The notes beneath the pieces are model-generated. The model made no database searches, was not told where the DNA came from, and worked only from the letters and a program-made list of their open reading frames with translations. Made by a program: the position numbers and the translations under genes. This document shows, piece by piece, positions 60,795 through 64,000 of a stretch of 64,000 bases of DNA (position 1 is the first letter of the stretch; each line of letters begins with the position of its first letter). This stretch comes from Ignavibacteriales bacterium (GTDB lineage Bacteria > Bacteroidota > Ignavibacteria > Ignavibacteriales > Melioribacteraceae): NCBI GenBank assembly GCA_021740915.1, contig JAIOYW010000002.1, forward strand, positions 248,001-312,000. The letters run 5' to 3'.

Positions 60795-60940
60795 TTTTAA
60801 ACCGGTAAAATTAACCTTGTAATATACTAAAAACACCGTTCATTTATAAACGGCGCGTAATTATCCATATGATTAAACAAAAATTAAGTTATAAAGTTTC
60901 ATTATATTTGCTCGTCTCCACTTACAAACTTAATAACACC

Positions 60941-61936
60941 ATGAATGAATCTTATAAAACTGCCGGCGTTGATATTGAAGCTGGTGATGAATTTGTAAAA
61001 AATATTAAGTCACTGGCTAAAAGTACATTTAACAAAAATGTTTTATCAGGTATTGGACATTTTGGAGCTTTTTATGAACCGGATTTTTCTGGTTTTAAAA
61101 ATCCGGTGCTTGTTTCCAGTGTCGATGGTGTCGGCACAAAACTCAAGGTCGCCATATCATATGACAGACATGATACTATCGGTCAGGATTTGGTAAATCA
61201 TTGTGTCAATGATATTGCAGTCTGCGGCGCTAAGCCGATGTATTTTATGGATTATCTTGCCTTCGCAAAACTCGATCAGAAAATTGCTTTACCCATTATG
61301 GAAGGTTTTGCAAAAGCATGCAGAGAAAATGGCATCGCCCTTATCGGAGGTGAGACTGCTGAAATGCCGGGATTTTATAATCCGGGTGAATATGATGTCT
61401 CCGGGATGATCGTTGGAATTGTTGAAAAAAGCAAAATTTTTGATGGCAGTAAAATTAGAAAGGGTGACAGGTTAATTGGATTCAGTTCTAACGGATTGCA
61501 TACAAATGGATTCTCCCTTGCCCGTAAAGTGCTTCTCGATAAGTTTCCTCTTACTCATAGATTCGCCACCCTCAATTCTGAATTGGGTGAGGAACTCCTG
61601 ACTGTCCATAAATCGTACTATAAATTGATATCCCTGCTTGCTGATAAGCCTTACATCAGGGGTTTCTCTCATATTACGGGCGGCGGGATCGTCGGAAACA
61701 CAAACAGAATACTCCCGGATGGACTGTCAATAAAAATTAACTGGGACGCATGGCATTTACCGGAAATTTTCAGACTGATTCAGGAAACCGGAAATATAAA
61801 AGATGCTGAAATGAGAAAGGTCTTTAATATGGGTATTGGTCTTGTGGCAGTAGTTTCACCGGAAGGAGTCGAAGAAATTGACAAACATCTTATATCAATT
61901 AATGAAAGAAGCATCCTTATAGGAGAAGTCATCTAA
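60941..61936 (+). CDS. purM: Phosphoribosylformylglycinamidine cyclo-ligase
   Basis: The 331-residue AIR synthetase makes 5-aminoimidazole ribotide in purine synthesis. The motifs are YKTAGVDIEAGDEFV, VSSVDGVGTKLKVA, VNDIAVCGAKPMYFMDYLA, GGETAEMPGFY, FSSNGLHTNGFSLAR and HITGGGIVGNTNRILP. I start at ATG 60941 (MNESYKTAGVD, the family start), not at 60869. It is divergent from hrcA. Confidence 0.95.
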   Translation: MNESYKTAGVDIEAGDEFVKNIKSLAKSTFNKNVLSGIGHFGAFYEPDFSGFKNPVLVSSVDGVGTKLKVAISYDRHDTIGQDLVNHCVNDIAVCGAKPMYFMDYLAFAKLDQKIALPIMEGFAKACRENGIALIGGETAEMPGFYNPGEYDVSGMIVGIVEKSKIFDGSKIRKGDRLIGFSSNGLHTNGFSLARKVLLDKFPLTHRFATLNSELGEELLTVHKSYYKLISLLADKPYIRGFSHITGGGIVGNTNRILPDGLSIKINWDAWHLPEIFRLIQETGNIKDAEMRKVFNMGIGLVAVVSPEGVEEIDKHLISINERSILIGEVI

Positions 61937-62119
61937 CCACACTTTTTAGCCGGATCTATTTTTGTTACTTAATCAGCAGAGATTCTGTAACTCCAAAATG
62001 TTCCATCCCCTGTTTCCATAATAAATCCTTAAACCCGGATTTATTTAAGCACCTCAGTGTGTGTAATAGGATACTATCTTCCTCGAATAATAATACTAAT
62101 ATCCAAATATGAGTTCGTG

Positions 62120-62662
62120 TTATGAAAATGGATTTCTTGAATTAAGCGCGATTCTGATTTGACCAACATGATGTCTGCCATGCCAGGAATATAGATGCAG
62201 CAACTCATCCAGTCTTATTGCGCGTTTCTGCTCCGGATGATAAAATGTTCTTGCAAATTGCTCAGATTTCATCGATTTCAGTAAACAAGCCCAGCGTTTG
62301 TGAATGCCATCGATAATCGACAAACTTGGCATTAGTTCATAATGAAGAGCATCTGCGGTTTCCGCCCATCTATCCTGATCATAAGGCTTTATTTGAGGAT
62401 TGTCCTCAGTAAGTGCAAGTTTAAATCTCACGAAGGCATTCAAATGGCTATCGGCGACATGCGATACAATCTGATTGACATTCCAGCCGCCTTCTTTATA
62501 AGATTGGTAAGCAAGTGAGGGGTCATCAAAACTGACTGCTTCTTTTAATAAAACAGGTAAGATCACTATTTCATCAATATATGATTGTACGTCCTGAATA
62601 GTATACTTTTCTTTCGCTTTGAATATTCCGATAGGATATATTATTTTCTCATTGCTTTTCAT
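62120..62662 (-). CDS. DinB/YfiT-family metal-dependent protein (bacillithiol transferase-like)
   Basis: The 180-residue four-helix DinB-fold protein matches the YfiT group (YPIGIFKAKEKYT, WNVNQIVSHVADSHLNAFVRFKLALTED, YSWHGRHHVGQI). Its three metal-binding histidines are in SHVADSH and WHGRHH. Relatives are thiol-dependent transferases or hydrolases acting on small electrophiles. It is divergent from the lipoprotein gene at 62689 and 26 bp away. Confidence 0.85.
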   Translation of the reverse strand: MKSNEKIIYPIGIFKAKEKYTIQDVQSYIDEIVILPVLLKEAVSFDDPSLAYQSYKEGGWNVNQIVSHVADSHLNAFVRFKLALTEDNPQIKPYDQDRWAETADALHYELMPSLSIIDGIHKRWACLLKSMKSEQFARTFYHPEQKRAIRLDELLHLYSWHGRHHVGQIRIALNSRNPFS

Positions 62663-62688
62663 AACATTTTCCGGAAATTATTAAGTAT

Positions 62689-63219
62689 ATGAATATACTA
62701 AACTTTAAAAAATATTTGATTTTCCCCACTATTCTTCTTATTACTGTAAACTTTACAGGCTGTGACAAAGGCATTGCACCCCTTGAAATAAATGAGAAAC
62801 CAGGTTTCAGTGGGAAAATCACATTTTTCGGTAATTGGCCTATTGATGTCACGAGGACACATCTTGTAATCTTTAAAAAACCTCTCAACAGTGCTGCTGA
62901 TTTTAATGCGGATAATCTGGCTTTCGTCAGTAAGGAAATCCCAAAAGGAACATCAAGTCTCGATTATTCGACTTTGGATGAACCACTGATTGGGAAAATA
63001 CCAGCCGGCACTTATAATTACATTGCAGTTGCACAGAGCAAAACAATACTGCTCTCGCTTAATAGAATTGACTGGAATGTGGTTGGACTTTTCCAAAATA
63101 ATTCAAATCCAGGAACTCCGGGAAGCGTAACCGTACCTGAGTCCGAATTGATCAGAGGTGTAGATATTGAAGTTGACTTTTCGAATCCCCCAGTTCAGCC
63201 TCCGGGAGGTTTGCAATGA
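62689..63219 (+). CDS. Predicted lipoprotein coupled to a TonB receptor
   Basis: The 176-residue protein has a lipoprotein signal (NFTGC, Cys25) and a single beta-sandwich domain (FSGKITFFGNWPIDVTRTHLVIFKKPL, IPAGTYNYIAVAQS) with a C-terminal proline-rich tail. It overlaps the TonB receptor gene by four bases (ATGA), so it is translationally coupled and probably its surface or periplasmic partner. No family recognised. Confidence 0.7.
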   Translation: MNILNFKKYLIFPTILLITVNFTGCDKGIAPLEINEKPGFSGKITFFGNWPIDVTRTHLVIFKKPLNSAADFNADNLAFVSKEIPKGTSSLDYSTLDEPLIGKIPAGTYNYIAVAQSKTILLSLNRIDWNVVGLFQNNSNPGTPGSVTVPESELIRGVDIEVDFSNPPVQPPGGLQ

Positions 63220-64000
63220 AAAAATTTGCCATGTTTTTTTTACTGAGCCTTAATCTGCTATTGGCGCAAAAATTTACTATCAGTGGAATTGTAACTGATA
63301 CAAAGGGTATTGGGCTAACAGGAGTAAATATTATTCTTATAAATACCAATTATGGAACCGCATCAGATGCTCACGGACAATATATTTTCTCCGAAATTCC
63401 GGCTGGAATGTATGAACTGAAGGTTTCTGCCATAGGATTTCGAACTTTTGAAAGTGGACCGATTGATATTAATAGCCATCTAACTTATAACATCGTTATG
63501 GAGGAAAATGGTTATCAACTCGGACAAGTTTTGGTTTCGGCAGGCAAACACGAACAGAAAATTGAGGATTTACCAGTAAGCGCTCTGATTATTAGTGGTG
63601 AACAAATTGGTAAAAAGAACATCTCGAAGTTTGACGAATTATTGCGTTATGCGCCGGGAGTCAATCTCACACTTGATCAGGTAAGTATAAGAGGTTCAAG
63701 CGGTTACAGCCGTGGAGCGGGAACAAGGGTGCTGCTCGGATTGGATGGAATTCCGCTTTACAGCGGTGATTCCGGAGAAATAATCTGGGAAACTATCCCG
63801 GTTAATGATATAGCCCGTGTGGAGATTGTAAAAGGGGCTTCAAGCGCGCTATATGGGTCAACTGCCATCGGTGGAGTAATAAATGTAATAACAAAAGAAA
63901 TAAGTTCACAGCCTGTAACTTATCTTAAAACCGGCATCGGTTACTATGCTATGCCTAAATATGATCAATGGAGATGGAGCGATGAAACCCGATTCTTTAA
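63216..64000 (+). CDS. TonB-dependent receptor, N-terminal part (cut by window edge)
   Basis: About 261 residues are visible. A signal peptide (MKKFAMFFLLSLNLLLAQ) is followed by a carboxypeptidase-regulatory-like domain (KFTISGIVTDTKGIGLTGVNIILINTNYGTASDAHGQYIFSEIPAGMYELKVSAIGF). The plug domain then has the typical KKNISKFDELLRYAPGVNLTLDQVSIRGSS, the conserved DGIPLYSGDSGEIIWETIPVNDIARVEIVKGASSALYGSTAIGGVINVITK. It is an outer-membrane importer. The pattern fits a siderophore, heme or vitamin receptor more than a SusC type. The barrel lies beyond the window. Confidence 0.9.
   Translation, partial: MKKFAMFFLLSLNLLLAQKFTISGIVTDTKGIGLTGVNIILINTNYGTASDAHGQYIFSEIPAGMYELKVSAIGFRTFESGPIDINSHLTYNIVMEENGYQLGQVLVSAGKHEQKIEDLPVSALIISGEQIGKKNISKFDELLRYAPGVNLTLDQVSIRGSSGYSRGAGTRVLLGLDGIPLYSGDSGEIIWETIPVNDIARVEIVKGASSALYGSTAIGGVINVITKEISSQPVTYLKTGIGYYAMPKYDQWRWSDETRFF

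Noticed and set aside
1-64000. CRISPR arrays, insertion sequences, prophage genes, rRNA operons
   Set aside because: No regularly spaced repeats, transposase, integrase or phage structural genes, and no rRNA sequences were seen on either strand.

Overview
The window is a chromosomal piece of an AT-rich, Gram-negative bacterium of the Bacteroidota/Chlorobiota/Ignavibacteriota superphylum; the Ignavibacteria are my best guess. The evidence is a GH3 enzyme with a type IX secretion C-terminal signal (YPNPFNPS), a propeller protein ending in a similar FlgD/CTD module, two PorV/PorQ-like barrels, two TonB-dependent receptors with carboxypeptidase-regulatory-like N-terminal domains, many short-lipobox lipoproteins, and a Bacteroidota-style TAnnTTTG -7 element before a tRNA. 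Most of the content is ordinary housekeeping. I see no prophage, insertion sequence, CRISPR array or rRNA.

Layout. 1-13.5 kb: start of a TonB receptor, glmM-like phosphohexomutase, DUF58 protein, TPR lipoprotein, hydE, two tRNA-Ser genes flanking a NagB/PIG-L fusion, alaS, an ECF sigma/anti-sigma pair and 5-formyl-THF cyclo-ligase. 13.7-26 kb: OsmC protein, saccharopine-dehydrogenase-like enzyme, TPM protein, gpmI, YitT protein, a truncated SOS-box-linked DnaE, M23 peptidase, uvrC and an NhaC antiporter. 26-34.7 kb: SixA phosphatase, SRP RNA, GT9/GT4/GNAT envelope glycan genes, NYN-LOTUS protein, secreted GH3 and GT39. 34.7-39.7 kb: five co-directional envelope/secretion genes. 39.9-46.4 kb: a tightly packed seven-gene operon (outer-membrane-like paralogue, flippase-like protein, GT2, deacetylase, GT2, second paralogue, site-2 protease). 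46.4-48 kb: a mostly noncoding island with a YefM/YoeB-type toxin-antitoxin pair. 48-52.2 kb: pstSCAB-phoU. 52.4-61.9 kb: small membrane protein plus Na+/solute symporter, coaD, rsmD, DUF3822-like gene, ComEA-like gene, the hrcA-grpE-dnaJ heat-shock operon and purM. 62-64 kb: DinB/YfiT protein and a lipoprotein coupled to a second, truncated TonB receptor.

The most unusual items are: (i) a 557-residue DnaE that starts at the palm/fingers boundary, so lacks the PHP and catalytic palm domains, yet is an intact ORF sitting 5 bp after a perfect 13-bp inverted repeat containing an E. coli-type LexA box; (ii) the seven-gene envelope glycan operon bracketed by paralogous predicted barrels; (iii) two genes (DUF58 and ComEA-like) whose conserved N-termini lack ATG/GTG/TTG but have an ATT codon at good Shine-Dalgarno spacing; and (iv) a recurrent architecture in which convergent genes overlap or abut at their stop codons.

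All family calls come from reading the protein sequences by eye. No database search was run.
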